NCBI GenBank assembly: GCA_032717465.1
Contig: CM064667.1
Span: forward strand, 2,029,981 to 2,093,980
Reading direction: 5' to 3'
DNA length: 64,000 nt
Source of the DNA: Coenobita brevimanus
Taxonomy: Eukaryota; Arthropoda; Malacostraca; Decapoda; Coenobitidae
This document shows, piece by piece, positions 12,225 to 23,484 of the stretch (within the stretch, counting starts at the first letter, position 1; each line of letters begins with the position of its first letter). Both the position numbers and the translations under genes were made by a program. The notes under the pieces are model-generated. The model saw nothing but the letters and a program-made list of their open reading frames with translations. It made no database searches and had not been told where the DNA came from.

Positions 12225-12950
12225 CCTTCACCTTACCCATTCTGTTTCTTCCTTCCTTCCATTCCCTCCTCTCTTTCCATCTCCCTGCCACTCTTTTCGC
12301 CCGTTTTCGTGTCCTCTCCCAGTCCTTTTACCTCCCTCGTGTTAGCTTTTGTAATACCTCTTCTTCTTTTCCACATTTTTTCACTTCCTCTTCTCTGTCG
12401 CTCTCTCCTCCTCTCTAGCTCTCTCGCTTCCCTTCCCCATTCCTCTTCTTCCTTCTCCATTCCTCTCCCTTCCTTCCATATTTCTCAGCCATCCCCTCCT
12501 TATCCCTCTCCCTCCCCATCTCCATTCCTCCCTCCTCTCCTCTCTTTCTCTTCTTTAATTGTTTACATTAAATTTTTCCCTACCCCACTCCTTTCCTTCC
12601 TTTTTCATTCCTCTTCTCCCCTCCCCTCTCCTCCTCTTCCTTTCCTTTTCATCTCCCCCCTTCCCCATTCCTCTTCTCTTCCATTCTTCTCCGGTGCCCA
12701 TTCTTCTGTTCCTTCTCCCCTTCCCCGTACCTCTCCACTTCATTCCGTTTTCCATCTTCTTCCTTACTCCCCATTAATCGACTCCCTCTACCTCGTTCTT
12801 GCCTCTTATCTTTATCGACTCCCTCTACCTCGTTCTTGCCTCTTATCTTTATCGACTCCCTCTACCTCGTTCTTGCCTCTTATCTTTATCCCCTTCCTTT
12901 ATCACTGTTTCCCTTCCCCCCATCTTCCCCCCCCCTTCATCACAAAACCA
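11914..12950. repeat. Pyrimidine-rich tract with (CT)n and 37-bp tandem repeat
   Basis: The plus strand is strongly C/T-biased. A (CT)n run lies at 12182-12220, and a unit starting CGACTCCCTCTACCTCG recurs at 12779, 12816 and 12853 (exact 37-bp period, array 12778-12893). The 381-residue Ser/Pro/Leu-rich frame at 11892-13037 comes from this bias and is not a gene. The first ~200 bases still overlap the LINE endonuclease remnant. Confidence 0.85.
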
Positions 12951-13751
12951 AACCTTCTTATATTGAAATTTCTGGCGACATTATTGGAGTGGCCATTACA
13001 GAAACCCACAATTATGACCTATACAACTTTGGCATAACTCACTTCTTTTGCTCCTCTGTACCCAGCCCTCCACGCAGCACCAGTCCCTTTATCGTCCTGG
13101 AATTGTATGCACAGAGCCGGGACGTCGTTCATGCCAGGTCAGCATACTGGCCCGTGCCACGATCCGTCAATTTTCGGCTATTGGTCTGACTGAAACATTT
13201 TGTGGCGAATGTAAAGCAATTGATAAGGCTGGTGCACCGCTCAGTCTCATCCCCCCACCACCACCACCATCACCATCACTCCTGTGTGTTGTTGATGCAT
13301 TGGTTGCTGCTTCAGGTCGATATGGTATCAGTACATTTTGTGTATGTGTGTGTGCCTTATAGCTAATCTGGGTTACTGAAGTTTATCTTCTGGTAGATTT
13401 GATAAAGACTTATTAATTTCGCCGTTTGTTTTATATAATCTGCTTAAGGATCGTTGCACCAAAGTTAACCACATCTAAACTAAGCTTCAATGCTCTTGAT
13501 GTCAGGGTAGGATTGGATACATAGGAGTAACTGAACTGAACTTTGACATTACGTACCGGTATTTCAGCTTAATTCTTTCGCCTCCCTAGGACGCTGCTTT
13601 ATTAAGGCCGCCTCAGAGCGCTTTCCTTCAGTCTAGAACAATTTTCTTAGAAGGTTGAATACCGTACTATCTGGAATAACCTTGGAACTGTAAGAAATGC
13701 TCTTAGTTTAATAAAATAGTCTTATTTTAACCTGAATATAGTTCCTAATAA

Positions 13752-13752
<1 letters not shown>
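12951..13752. other. Unassigned sequence
   Basis: No convincing gene. A short (CCA)n stretch lies near 13249-13276. Open frames here lack motifs. Confidence 0.4.

Positions 13753-13793
<41 letters not shown>
13753..13793. repeat. (GT)n microsatellite
   Basis: About 20 GT units just outside the foldback element. Confidence 0.97.
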
Positions 13794-13797
<4 letters not shown>

Positions 13798-13802
13798 CTG
13801 GG

Positions 13803-13862
13803 GTGTGTTGTCCTGTCTCAGCTCCCCCCCTTTGTTAGGGGGAAGTAGCCTAGGTATATACA
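13803..13862. repeat. Dispersed repeat with C-run/G-run hairpin, copy 1
   Basis: The sequence GTCCTGTCTCAGCT, a C-run, TTTGTTA, a G-run, AAGTAGCCTAGGTATATA closely matches a second copy at 19388-19452. The C-run and G-run can pair into a short hairpin just before CCTAG. A GC hairpin close to a CTAG end is also a hallmark of Helitron 3' termini, but the base after CTAG is not T, so that identity is unproven. Confidence 0.6.
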
Positions 13863-13948
13863 GTAGATAGATAATTCCTAATGTATCCATGACAGCGAGA
13901 TGGTTGATTGAAATAACATGTAATATTATACAGATAATCAATTTGAAT

Positions 13949-15771
13949 GTACACCCGAAAGCACTAATCGCGGCCAGTGAGCGACCAGGCGATCGAACAC
14001 CCCAAATCCAGCGCCCCTGCCCAACCCCAGTGTAAGCGTTGTTGAATACATGTGGAACGGCCAAAGCTGGTGATGATACAATGTGCCATAATTGTTTGTA
14101 TAGAAAATCAGAACCAGAAATGGTAAGTATATGAAGGCATTTAATGTGTACTACTGTGCTGCTATCTACAACATATGAGAAAGGCACGAAAATGAAAGAA
14201 GACCTACAATGTATTATGTGTTATTGTCTATATACTTACGTTCTGTATCATAATGTTACAAATAGGTATAGTATAGTGAACAGTATCTGTTGAAAGATAA
14301 GATGTCTTTTCTCAGCCATTCTCACTCGCACCTCCACCACGTTTCTCTCTGGATTCCTGTCTCGGTGTCCACCAAACGCCTCTCATATCCTCTCATCCCC
14401 CACCCCCATCCATTGTTAGCCAACAGAAAAAAAGATAATGATGAAATGATCCCTCAGGTATTGATCGTTTTAAAATGGTCATAGCCCTCTGTATGAAGCA
14501 CCAACAGATCAATAACATACTTCAGTATGCCTGCCAACTCTTTCATACTGTTGTAAGCTGGTATGTGACATACGCACTGCAAGTTGGACCTTGCCTTACA
14601 AGGATATAAGGTTGTTTATCGTTAACACAGTTTATATGTGGTTTTGGACGTCCATTAATTCATATTTACGTGGCAATTCAGGCCTTACCTTATAAACACA
14701 TAAGGTTTATATTCCTGTCAATATTGCATTAACGAAACGAATCCAGGATCTGCTGTGACGAACCACAAACTTTCTACTTTAATGAAAATATTCTGACCTC
14801 TTGTCACGACACTGACACAATGTCGTTATGTATACGACTGACCCACATTTAGTCGTATACATATGACATTATGTCAGTGTTGTGGCAAGAGGTCGGAATA
14901 TTTTCTTTAAAGCAGAGAGTCTGTGGTTCGTCCGAGCCAAGCCCTGATTTGTTTCGTTCATCCAGTAATAACAGGAACATAAATCTTACCTGTTTACAAT
15001 GTAAGGCTTAAATTGACACGTTAATATGAATTAATGGACGTCCAAAACCACACATAACCCGTGTTAACGATGAACAACAGTATGTCCCTGTAACACAAGG
15101 TCCAACTGCTGTGCGTATGTCACATACCAGCTTACAACAGTATGAAATGGCTGGCAGCTATACCGAAGTATTGTATGTTACTGATCTGTTGATAGTTAAT
15201 ACAGAGGAATATGATAATATTAATATGATCAATACCTGAAGGATCATTTCATCATTATCTTTTTTTCTGTTGGCTAACAATGGATGGGGGTGGGGGATGA
15301 GAGGATATGAGAGGCGTTTGGTGGACACCGAGACAGGAACCCAGAGAGAAGCGTGCTGGAGGTGCGAGTGAGAATGGCTGAGAAAAGACATCTTATCTTT
15401 CAACAGATACTGTTCACAATACTATACCTATTTGTAACATTATGATACAGAACGTAAGTATATAGACAATAACACATAATACATTGTAGGTCTTCTTTCA
15501 TTTTCGTGCCTTTCTCATATGTTGTAGATAGCAGCACAGTAGTACACATTAAATATCTTTATATACTTACCCCTATTGGCTCTGATTTTCCATAAAAGCA
15601 ATCGTGACACACTGTAACATCACCAGCTTTGGCCGTTCCACATCTGTCCAACAACGCTTGCACTGGGGTTAGGGGAGGGGCGGTGAATGTGGGGTGTTCG
15701 ATTGCCTAGTCGCTCACTGGCAGCAACTCCGGCTGCTAGGGGGGGGGGAGAGATTAGTGCTTTCGGGTGTA
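13949..15771. mobile_element. Foldback element: 1.8-kb imperfect palindrome
   Basis: Two arms of about 0.9 kb are inverted copies of each other. The left arm starts GTACACCCGAAAGCACTAATC (13949) and the right arm ends GATTAGTGCTTTCGGGTGTAC (15771). The arms meet at TATACGACT (14831-14839) and AGTCGTATA (14851-14859), leaving an 11-base loop. The same 64-residue frame (starting MKDKMSFLSHSHSHL) appears on + at 14290 and on - at 15403, which shows the symmetry. Arms differ by scattered substitutions and small indels. No transposase is present and no target-site duplication is obvious. It may be a non-autonomous foldback transposon or a head-to-head repeat insertion. Confidence 0.85.
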
Positions 15772-15974
15772 CAGTACAATACATCAAAACTCCTCTCACT
15801 GTTTCGGAATGGAGCGCGCTACAAAAGTACAGCAAATATTTCGTGCTTATTTTGCTCTCTGTACGGGTCAAAGACTGATTTTCAGAAGAACAATTGCTAT
15901 TCTAAGTGATGTTTGATTGTTATCTTTTGCTTTAAATTTGCCCATACTTGTATTGGTTATTATGTATTATTTTT

Positions 15975-16813
15975 GTATTATAGTCACATATATAGGCCTC
16001 TCTTATTGTGTATTATAGTCACATATATAGGCCTCTCTTATTGTGTATTATAGTCACATATATAGGCCTCTCTTATTGTGTATTATAGTCACATATATAG
16101 GCCTCTCTTATTGTGTATTATAGTCACATATATAGGCCTCTCTTATTGTGTATTATAGTCACATATATAGGCCTCTCTTATTCTGTATTATAGTCACATA
16201 TATAGGCCTCTCTTATTCTGTATTATAGTCACATATATAGGCCTCTCTTATTCTGTATTATAGTCACATATATAGGCCTCTCTTATTCTGTATTATAGTC
16301 ACATATATAGGCCTCTCTTATTCTGTATTATAGTCACATATATAGGCCTCTCTTATTCTGTATTATAGTCACATATATAGGCCTCTCTTATTCTGTATTA
16401 TAGTCACATATATAGGCCTCTCTTATTCTGTATTATAGTCACATATATAGGCCTCTCTTATTCTGTATTATAGTCACATATATAGGCCTCTCTTATTCTG
16501 TATTATAGTCACATATATAGGCCTCTCTTATTCTGTATTATAGTCACATATATAGGCCTCTCTTATTCTGTATTATAGTCACATATATAGGCCTCTCTTA
16601 TTCTGTATTATAGTCACATATATAGGCCTCTCTTATTCTGTATTATAGTCACATATATAGGTCTCTCTTATTCTGTATTATAGTCACATATACAGGCCTC
16701 TCTTATTCTGTATTATAGTCATATATAGGCCTCTCTTATTCTGTATTATAATCACATATATAGGCCTCTCTTATTATGTATTATAGTCACATATATAGGC
16801 CTCTCTTATTCTC
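15975..16813. repeat. 35-bp minisatellite, about 24 copies
   Basis: The unit TATTATAGTCACATATATAG plus GCCTCTCTTATT and a 3-base variable end repeats about 24 times with a 35-bp period. The first five or so units end GTG and nearly all later ones end CTG, so the array consists of two sub-arrays that expanded separately. A few diverged units lie at the right end. There are no unique spacers between units, so it is not a CRISPR array. Confidence 0.96.
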
Positions 16814-16959
16814 TGTCCAGTATTTTGTATATGCCTGTGTGTTGTTTGGTCGGCGTCATTTTGTATTTCAGTTTATATAATTTTATAAATTTGTATTAAT
16901 ATTTTCTTACATTGTTCCAATATTACACTGGAATAATTTAAATAAACGAGAGTGCAAGG

Positions 16960-17762
16960 GCTCTGCAAGTGAAAAGAAAAGGAAGGCAGAGGAAAAGGAA
17001 AGGAAATGATGGAAGGGAGAGGAAAGGAGAGGAGAGGAACGTGTAAGGAAAGGAAAGAAAAAGATATGAAAGGAAAGGAAGAAATAGAAAGGACAGGAAA
17101 GAAATAGAAATTAAAGGAAAGAAGCAGAAAAGAATGGAGATGAAGGAATGCGAAAGGAAAATAAAAAGAAAATGAATGGAAATAGGAGACATGAAAATGG
17201 AAGAAAACGAAAAGAGGGGTAATGAAATGCAAGATAGGGAGAACTAACATAGAGGAGAGTAGGAGTGGATGGAAGTGGAAAGGAAACAAGTAAACTAAGC
17301 CACAGTGTAAGACAACATGCAGGGGAACAAGGAGTGAAGGATTTATTATGGGAGAAAGGAAGGATAAAGGAAGGGAAGCGGGAGAAGGAATGGGGAAATG
17401 TAGGGGAAATGAGGAGGGAAAATTGAGGAGAGTTGAAAATAGAGAATGGAGGAAAGGGAGGGTGGAGGAGGAGGGGGAATGGAGGAGAGAGAGGATGAAT
17501 AAGACGGGAGAATGGAGGAAAGGGAAGGTAGAGGAGAAGGGAGAATGAAGGATAGAGATGATGATGATGATGATGATGATGATGACTGTCTGAACTGGAG
17601 GGAATAGGGGGACGGAAGACAGGTAAGCAGAGATCGAGGAAAAATGGAGGAGGAGGAGGAAATTGGAGGAGAGAGAGGACAGAAAGGAGAGGTAAATGGT
17701 GGACACAAATTAGAGCAAAACTGGAAAGAAACTCCTAAGGTAATGAAACTAAGAGGAACTGC

Positions 17763-17813
<51 letters not shown>
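16960..17813. repeat. Polypurine tract with (GAT)n and (GA)n
   Basis: The plus strand is almost all A and G for about 800 bp (GGAAAGGAAAGG-like), with a (GAT)n run at about 17557-17585 and (GA)24 at about 17766-17813. The 277-residue and 158-residue Ser/Phe/Pro-rich frames on the minus strand are translations of this biased DNA. Long purine-pyrimidine mirror tracts of this kind can form triplex (H-DNA) structures. Confidence 0.9.
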
Positions 17814-17816
<3 letters not shown>

Positions 17817-18640
17817 TATCACAGTGTATCACATAACAAGGCAGTTTGTATCCTGTTTCCAACCCCAGTGCAGCATATAAAAAAACTACTTTGCTTGTTT
17901 TGAGTTAACACGTTGACCAATTGTTTTGTGCCGCACTACCTGCAGTATAAAGCAGCGGTGCCTTGTAAACTATTCCTCTGCCAGCGATAATCTCTTTTAG
18001 ACTGTCGTATACTTGGACCTACTTCCTCATAGTCTGTGCTGTGATAAACTAAGGAAGCAGGTCATTATAAACTTTCATCATAGGGTTTATTTTCTCAGAT
18101 CGGTTTTATTTATGCATTCATTAATTCATTTTGTAATACGGTGGCCAAAACTGAACACAATACTCCAAGTAAGGCGGGCCAAGAAATTATACAGGGTGAT
18201 TCGGTATTCTGAAGCCCCAGAATAACTTCAGCATTTTCGTTACTTACTTCTTGAATATCATTACAATTTATCCACAGCAGGACCAAGTTTTGAGAGAGAG
18301 ATCTGGGCGTTTAAACACAAATGAACCCGGTGTGTCAAATGTGCCAATTTTAGCTGCAACTTATCCACAGGGATGTCTGGATCTTTTTTTTAACTATTTC
18401 CCTATATCGCGACCCACAGCAGGAATTAATCGTGAGCATAAATCACAAGGTTAACTAGAGGCTCCCCAAGGGGGGTATCATACCAGCTGCAAGCCAATAG
18501 GCCCTACATACCTAGCGCGGCTCGGAATATGGCCTTGACCTTGACCTACTTTCACCAATTTCGAACTCGTCCGAGATTTTCATCCCTACTAAACACATGT
18601 AAAATTTTGTGATGATACTTGAGCGGTTGCCAAGTTATGC

Positions 18641-18641
<1 letters not shown>
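17814..18641. other. Unassigned sequence
   Basis: No gene is supported. A phrase near 18140-18185 (GGCCAAAACTGAACACAATACTCCAAG) resembles a stretch I associate with LINE-type repeats, but this is too short to call. The flank 18470-18640 reads like part of a dispersed repeat ending in the (CA)n. Confidence 0.35.

Positions 18642-18717
<76 letters not shown>
18642..18717. repeat. (CA)n microsatellite
   Basis: About 37 CA units. Confidence 0.98.
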
Positions 18718-18718
<1 letters not shown>

Positions 18719-19387
18719 AAAACAATACCAGCATCGCTATCGCAGCTGGTAAAAATACGCGGTCAGTTACTGAGTACTGTGTGATCACTAGGTCAGTGCA
18801 GTTGACCAAATGATACCACTCACTTCCAAGCTGATAAAAAATATCATTTCCAGCCTATATATCTTTAATTTTAAATGTTTTGACATTTTTAAATGCAGTT
18901 ATATGAATGACGGATTGAATTTCATAAGTACGGAGTTTCATTTAAACTGGTTCAGTAACAACAGATAACTATTGGCATTTTTCTGGGGGCCAAAGTAAGG
19001 AATCTCCCTGTTCAGCATAGCATGATTTTTTGTTTTAACCCTGCATGTAAATCCAGTGTAAATGTTGTTGTATGAGCTACAGTTTATCAGTTATTCTGCT
19101 TTGTCATTTATTTCATTCAATGATTCCTTGAGCAGTAACTTCAGTTATTAATTCATCAGTAATTTTTTTCAATTATCGTTTTACTGTTTTTCTTTATCAA
19201 TCTAGTTCTTGGTGTTCGAGAGTATCGTCATCATTAAGTTTTGTTAATTCTTATTTGCCACTCACGGCACTCTTTACTGCGTGTACACAGACACTTTTTG
19301 TATTTACAGTTTATATCTTTCCTGTCCCTTCTCCCCTTGGGGCTAAGATACGGGTAAATGTGCGTGTGTGGATGAGTTAACTGTGAG
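18718..19387. other. AT-rich unassigned sequence
   Basis: No gene, RNA or repeat recognised. Confidence 0.4.
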
Positions 19388-19452
19388 TGTGTCGCCCTGT
19401 CTCGGCTACCCCCCCCCCTTTCTTTGGGGGAAGCAGCCTAGATATATAGACA
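19388..19452. repeat. Dispersed repeat with C-run/G-run hairpin, copy 2
   Basis: Matches the copy at 13803-13862: TCGCCCTGTCTCGGCT, a C-run, TTTCTTT, a G-run, AAGCAGCCTAGATATATA. The shared order and spacing with substitutions in the loop show a genuine dispersed family and not chance similarity. Identity is unknown. Confidence 0.6.
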
Positions 19453-19758
19453 GAGTGACTTATTTTCACCTGTATTGCTGTATTTCCTTTCCGTAATTCA
19501 TTATTTATCGGTTCTTCCTCTTAGCAGTCACCTTTTTGCCCTTCTCTTCACTCTTTCGTCACTTCTTTTGCACTTATTAATTATAATATTTTCTGCCACT
19601 TACTTTTCCCTGCTTTCTCCTTTTTTTAGTATGCATTTTATATTTTCATTGCTGTCTTCTACCTCTTATCTTTTATCCTTTATTAGGTTACCCATTTTCC
19701 TTTATTTTCCGTTTTTGCCACAATCCCTTTCCTGTATTCCTTTTTTGTCACTCCATTT

Positions 19759-19763
<5 letters not shown>

Positions 19764-19829
<66 letters not shown>
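19764..19829. repeat. (GT)n microsatellite in a T-rich region
   Basis: About 33 GT units within a 600-bp C/T-rich stretch (19470-20100) that has no recognisable gene. Confidence 0.97.
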
Positions 19830-19831
<2 letters not shown>

Positions 19832-20186
19832 AATCTGCCGTCCACATTTTCTTTTATTCTCTTTGAGTTATGACTTTTTTCAATATTTTTTTTTTTCATA
19901 TCAGTCTTCATTGTCTTTTCTTGTCCTTAAATTATAGTTTTATTTATTTTTTAATTTTTCTCTTTACATATACTCTAGTAGACCTCTCTTTTATGTATTT
20001 TTTCATTTCTTTCCTTTCCTTTTTTTTTTTTTTTACCTGTTTACTTTCAGCCTTCAGTTTTCCCCTTCTCATTTTTCTCCCCTTCCAGCTCCTTGTCTTC
20101 TAAGTTAATTCTCTTTACGTCTACTTCTGCTGCAGTCTATTTTCCTCTTCTTTCGTATTTCCTTCCGTAACCACAACCACCACCAC

Positions 20187-20191
20187 CTCTC

Positions 20192-20235
<44 letters not shown>
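20187..20235. repeat. (CT)n microsatellite
   Basis: About 24 CT units, immediately upstream of a candidate splice acceptor at 20251-20252. Confidence 0.97.
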
Positions 20236-20239
<4 letters not shown>

Positions 20240-20252
20240 ACCCGCACACCAG

Positions 20253-20493
20253 CCGCACCTACCACCACTACCTGCACCAATGCAACCGCCACCAGCATAA
20301 CCAGCAACAGCAGATGGGTGATGTGGCGCGTCTAACACCAACACGACGTGATGATGGTCAGAAGATTGGAGCAACATTTCTGCCTCCTCAGCAAGTGCCG
20401 TCTGTTGCAGATAAGCGGCAACGGGAAAGGATACAGACGCTATTTTACAAATCGAATAGAGTTAAACATTTGTATCTGAGATTTCACGTATAA
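20253..20493 (+). other. Candidate terminal coding exon, unrecognised
   Basis: After the (CT)n tract and a CACACCAG acceptor-like AG at 20251-20252, one frame stays open for about 80 codons to a TAA at 20491-20493. It begins His/Gln-rich (YHHYLHQCNRHQHNQQQQ), contains an ATG at 20314, and then reads MGDVARLTPTRRDDGQKIG and LPPQQVPSVADKRQRERIQT, which is mixed and protein-like, not low-complexity. No family was recognised. The duplication breakpoint at 20437 falls inside it, so its last 19 codons reappear at 26711 with one residue changed. It could be a chance frame. Confidence 0.35.
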
Positions 20494-21405
20494 TGCACAA
20501 TGGAAAGTTATCATCACCAGTATAATAACTATCATTATCATCAGTTTATCACTACCATAATTCCCTTAGCTTGTACAGTATACCTGTCTTTATAACGCAT
20601 CAATAGCCCCTAATACAGGCAAATATGACTGCACAGCACACTTCAAGCACAAGGTATCGTCATTATCATCATTACCATGATAATTTTGATTACCGTTATG
20701 ATCACCATCGTCATCATCATCATCACCACTGTCACTGCCTTACAGTTACTTCAGTTTCCATAGCAGTCGTTTTCACACACCAATTTCAGGCAAATAAGGG
20801 AATGCAGGGCACTACATAGTGATTTTTTTTTTTTTTAACTTACATAAGATTCCTATTTTCCACATTATTACGCTGCAAAGATGTACACGTAAACTGCACA
20901 GCACTCCATTATTCTAGTTTGGAGCAAAAATTCACGAGCTGAGAAACTTGACCCTAGCGGAGTCTACATCCAACTAACCTCAGTAACCCATGGCCCAACG
21001 AGTTTGGCTGTGCTGCGGTGGAAACATCTGTCGAGGAGTCAGTGATTGGTGTGGAGTGAGTAGGCAAAATGGCGGCAGGTGTAGTCATGTGTGCTTGGAA
21101 GGCGGAGGTGGCGCCAAGTTGTGTTGATTGGTTCAGATGTGTCGAGGGTGGGGAGATGTGGCTGGCCGACGGTGGGCGGAGCTTCCTCTCGCTTGTTGTC
21201 GTTGGTGACTGGTTGTGCGTGCGTGGGGGGAGTGGACGGCTTGTTGAGGGAGGCAAGGGTTTGTGGGACAGGGGAGCAAGGGATGACAGCGGGAGAAATG
21301 GCAGTTGTTGAGGTGGTTTGGGGGTGTTTATTACAACTTTAGAGGGTGGATTCCTGAGGGCCTTGACTGGGGTGGGGGAATGGTTCCGTTTTCATGGAAG
21401 AGTTA

Positions 21406-23484
21406 TGTAATGCTGGGTGAAATTAGGCTCGACTTCTCGTTCCTATTTTACCTAACGTGGAGCGGGGTCCTCATTCGAGACCGGAGCTTAGTGCAATAAA
21501 GAGAGGCAGGACACAAAAACTCTAGGCAACAACATTTACACGTATATTACCACAATCAGACACAGGACAAATCAGCAGATATTACAGCACAATATTTACC
21601 AATATAAAACCTTATCTAGGATATGAGTATCTCGCAGGATACTTGCTTCTCTGATAGTAATAACAACACAATCAATGCTAGTGTATCAAGAGAGCAGTAA
21701 ACATAGGCGCGCGCGGAAGGCCCTGGGGGGGCGGGAGTTGAGTCTCACGAGGAGGAGATAGGGGAGGTGCGGGGAGTGACTTGTGACGGCTTGGGGAAAG
21801 TTATGGTAATACTGGAGAGCGGCAGATATTAGCCGTGAAGTTTATATGGTTTCCACGAGCCAAGGGACTTTGGTAATTGATTTTATTCTTGGTTCACACT
21901 TACTCGGGATATTGGAGTGAGAGAGGGTGATAAACAAGATTTATGGGTAGCGTGGGGGAGGGAGAGAATCCCATTAATACTTTCTTTCACAATATTCCTT
22001 CACAGTAATGGGGGTATGTCTTTATAGGGGAATCTTCAGGCGGCACGGGTTTATTAATTGTATAACAGGGATGTCACTCATAAGTATAGTCAATCAGATC
22101 TTGTTCCATACTCTCGTCCTTTAACTTCTCACTGTGATCTTATTTACCCCGATATTCACTATATGAAATCATGCACAATACTTACATTAGGGGAAATCAC
22201 ACTTAACCCAAATCACTCGTGCTACAATATCACACGTATTCATCAGGGGGATAGGCAGGAACATGTCATTGGCAATCCTGCCGGGCTAGGGGCACCGCCT
22301 ATGCGAGGCGTGCCGAGAGGGCACGGGATAACTCATAAGGGCATCCTCTCGCGTCCTGGCTTCCCGTGGCATTCGGGCTTGGCTCAGGCGTGTGGCCCTC
22401 GGGACTGGAGCTGAATAGCTCCAGGAACCTCTGTGATAAGTCCCGGCGTCGTGGGGGCGTAGAGGGATCACGTCCGGGTGTCCTGGGGAGAACCGAGAGA
22501 GACTGTGGGCTGCGGTCTCCAGCATCTAGGGGCACCGACAGGGGAGGGCTGCGGCAGCGGCTTCCACTGGGGTCCATCAGGTGCGTCGGCTCTAGAGCCA
22601 GGCGTAGGGAACCGAGACCAGGGGAGGCTGTGAGGCCTGTCTGGATCACTCTGGGACAGGAAGCCTGGGCTCTAGTCTCCTGCCGTGGGGACGTCTCTCC
22701 ACTCACCTCTCTCTGCACACCCTTGGAGCAACCATAGATCGTCTCACGAGGAAGGGAGCGACAATAGGTCGTCTCTACCAAGACACTCTCGGAGCGACCA
22801 TAGATCGTCTCACGAGGAAGGGAGCGACCATAGATCGTCTCTACCAGAGCACTTTCGGAGCGACCATAGATCGTCTCACGAGGATGGGAGCGACCATTGA
22901 TCGTCTCTACTGGAGCACTTTCGGAGCGACCATAGATCATCTCACGAGGAGGGGAGAGAACATAGATCGTCTCTACCGGAACACTTTCGGAGCGACCATG
23001 GATCATCTCACGAGGATGGGAGCGACCATAGATCGTCTCTACCGGAACACTTTCGGAGCGACCATAGATCGTCTCACGAGGATGGGAGCAACCATAGATC
23101 GTCTCTACCGGAACACTTTCGGAGCGACCATAGATCGTCTCACGAGGATGGGAGCGACCATAGATCGTCTCTACCAGAGGGGCGCCGTCTGGAGTGTCTT
23201 TTTCAACTCCACCCCTAGCTGACTCAACAATTCCACTCCACGAAGGTAGTGTCCTTCTCCTACGGTGGCGATGGCATGGTGACTGCATGACACAGGGGAG
23301 CACGGCCCGGGCTGACATATGTCGCTGTTGCCGGGAATGGTGGTGACTGGTGGCGGCTACCCCGTGGGGTCCGTGTGGGGGTGTCGGCGCATCCTCGGGC
23401 ATACTAAGCTGTGTTTGGCTTGCCCTGTCGTCGGGGGTACTATGGTATTTCTTGGGGGCACTGTTCTTTAAGCCACGCATTTTA
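21406..23484 (-). repeat. Element A 3' LTR, duplicated copy 1
   Basis: About 2.08 kb. In sense (minus) it begins TAAAATGCGTGGC directly after a polypurine tract and ends CAGCATTACA. It matches 27678-29799 and, less closely, the 5' LTR 35026-37204. Near the sense 3' end lies the promoter-like block shared by all four LTRs (TAATATACGTGTA in sense). A 14-core GACCATAGATCGTCTC array occupies 22726-23180. Confidence 0.92.

Noticed and set aside
11892..13037. 381-residue Ser/Pro/Leu-rich ORF
   Set aside because: It follows from C/T-biased DNA and simple repeats; it has no domain and starts in a LINE remnant.
15975..16813. CRISPR-like regular repeat array
   Set aside because: Units are contiguous 35-bp copies with no unique spacers, no cas genes and a eukaryotic setting. 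It is a minisatellite.
16873..17822. Long Ser/Phe/Pro-rich minus-strand ORFs
   Set aside because: They are translations of the polypurine tract and (GA)n.
18140..18185. Fragment similar to a vertebrate-type LINE segment
   Set aside because: The resemblance rests on memory of one short phrase and no coding frame or 3' end supports it.
22685..23222. Plus-strand ORFs rich in DHRSS and ATIDRLYR over the element A LTR
   Set aside because: They are antisense to the element, and arise because 30/36-bp periods keep all six frames partly open. The sense frame has the cross-family conservation.
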